This document shows, piece by piece, positions 63,308 to 64,000 of a stretch of 64,000 bases of DNA; positions within the stretch are counted from its first letter, which is position 1, and each line of letters begins with the position of its first letter. This stretch comes from Bacteroidota bacterium (lineage in GTDB: Bacteria > Bacteroidota > Bacteroidia > M30B66). The notes under the pieces were generated by a model. That model did not search any database. It saw nothing but the letters and a program-made list of their open reading frames with translations, and was not told where the DNA came from. Location of the stretch: NCBI GenBank assembly GCA_027490225.1, contig JAIXYK010000037.1, forward strand, positions 1 to 64,000, written 5' to 3'. The translations under genes were made by a program, and so were the position numbers.

Positions 63308-64000
63308 ATGCCTCAAACATTATCTATTGTAATTCCAGCTTATAACGAAGGAGCAACTATACATTTTATTTTAGATAAAATAAGAAAAGTTGTTCTTCCG
63401 GATAACATGCAAAAACAAGTTATTATAGTCAACGATTGTTCAAAAGACAATACCGAAGAAGCTATACAGCAATATATGCAACAATATCCTGAAACAGGAA
63501 TTGTTTATCATAAACATACTGTAAACGCTGGAAAAGGAGCTGCATTACATACAGGAATAAAACTCGCAACTGGCGATTATGTGATAATTCAGGATGCTGA
63601 TTTAGAATATGATCCGCAAGAATATTTATTGCTTCTTAAGCCGATTTTGGATGGATTTGCAGATGTTGTTTACGGTTCTAGGTTTATTGGAGGCAATCCA
63701 CATAGAATACTCTTTTTCTGGCATACAATAGGAAATAAATTTCTTACCTTTTTATCAAATATGTTTACCAATCTCAATTTAACTGATATGGAAACATGTT
63801 ATAAATTGTTTAGAAGAGAACTAATTCAATCTATTCATTTAAAGGAGAATAGGTTCGGATTTGAACCTGAAGTAACCTCAAAAATAGCCCGTATACCTAA
63901 AATCAGAATTTATGAAGTAGGTATTTCTTATTACGGAAGAACCTATGCTGAAGGAAAGAAAATTAATTGGAAAGATGGATTTAGAGCCATTTGGTGCATC
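63308..64000 (+). CDS. GT2 glycosyltransferase (DPM1-like), truncated by the window end
   Basis: ATG at 63308 opens a frame that runs to the end of the window (231 codons seen). It has IPAYNEGATIHFILDKIRK, VNDCSKDNTEE, NAGKGAALHTGIKLATGDYV, QDADLEYDPQEY and DMETCYKLFRRELI, the hallmarks of a dolichol/polyprenyl-phosphate-mannose-synthase-like GT2 enzyme. Any C-terminal membrane domain lies beyond the window. It follows the SRP RNA by 16 bp. Confidence 0.88.
   Translation, partial: MPQTLSIVIPAYNEGATIHFILDKIRKVVLPDNMQKQVIIVNDCSKDNTEEAIQQYMQQYPETGIVYHKHTVNAGKGAALHTGIKLATGDYVIIQDADLEYDPQEYLLLLKPILDGFADVVYGSRFIGGNPHRILFFWHTIGNKFLTFLSNMFTNLNLTDMETCYKLFRRELIQSIHLKENRFGFEPEVTSKIARIPKIRIYEVGISYYGRTYAEGKKINWKDGFRAIWCI

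Overview
This window looks like chromosomal DNA of a member of the Bacteroidota. The GC content is low. At least seven predicted secreted proteins carry type IX secretion (T9SS) or gliding-associated C-terminal domains, and there is a 2702-residue SprB-repeat protein. Promoters match the Bacteroidota -7 consensus TAnnTTTG, and Shine-Dalgarno sequences are mostly absent. Family markers such as DUF2141, DUF4199, a PorT-like barrel, a bacterial GH3 protein and the sppA/folK neighbourhood agree. The order within the phylum cannot be fixed from this sequence alone.

Layout. 1-7.3 kb: a membrane protein, then a same-strand run of four secreted proteins (two paralogous metallophosphoesterases, a YHYH protein and a double DUF1566 protein). 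7.4-11.5 kb: DUF2141 protein, small lipoprotein, Crp-like regulator, an SRPBCC gene broken by an in-frame stop, DoxX-like protein and aldehyde dehydrogenase. 11.5-18.2 kb: RNase R, outer-membrane barrel, GlpD, sterol desaturase-like protein, and a minimal exosortase system (a 66-residue PID-CTERM-like substrate followed by its probable exosortase). 18.2-24.7 kb: a minus-strand operon of a double-length D-Ala-D-Ala ligase, a PASTA protein, a T9SS protein and an RluD-type pseudouridine synthase. 25.1-33.6 kb: a T9SS protein flanked by direct intergenic repeats, GH3 with a coupled secreted partner, PolX, SppA and FolK. 33.7-43.9 kb: a TPR lipoprotein and the giant SprB-repeat protein. 43.8-48.2 kb: TrmH-family methyltransferase, MutS, tRNA-Gly(GCC) and a free-standing HNH endonuclease. 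48.3-53.7 kb: two lipoproteins preceded by repeated operator-like elements, a membrane protein/histidine kinase/LuxR response regulator unit, an unknown membrane protein and a c-type cytochrome. 53.7-64 kb: a secreted hypothetical protein, tRNA-Leu(TAA), umuDC with a perfect inverted repeat over the umuD start, an S41 protease, an SF1 helicase, an acyltransferase, a GT2 enzyme, a DUF4199 protein, the 4.5S SRP RNA and a truncated second GT2 gene.

The observations I rank highest are: the one-substrate exosortase pair at 17.4-18.2 kb; a repeated inverted-repeat/promoter module in front of the two lipoprotein genes beside the two-component system; a recurring TAnnTTTG-N4-start-codon arrangement that predicts leaderless mRNAs, calibrated against the SRP RNA gene; the tandem Ddl fusion whose two halves have degenerated at different motifs; and the 12+12 bp operator over the umuD start codon. 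All functions are read from sequence and were not verified by database search.
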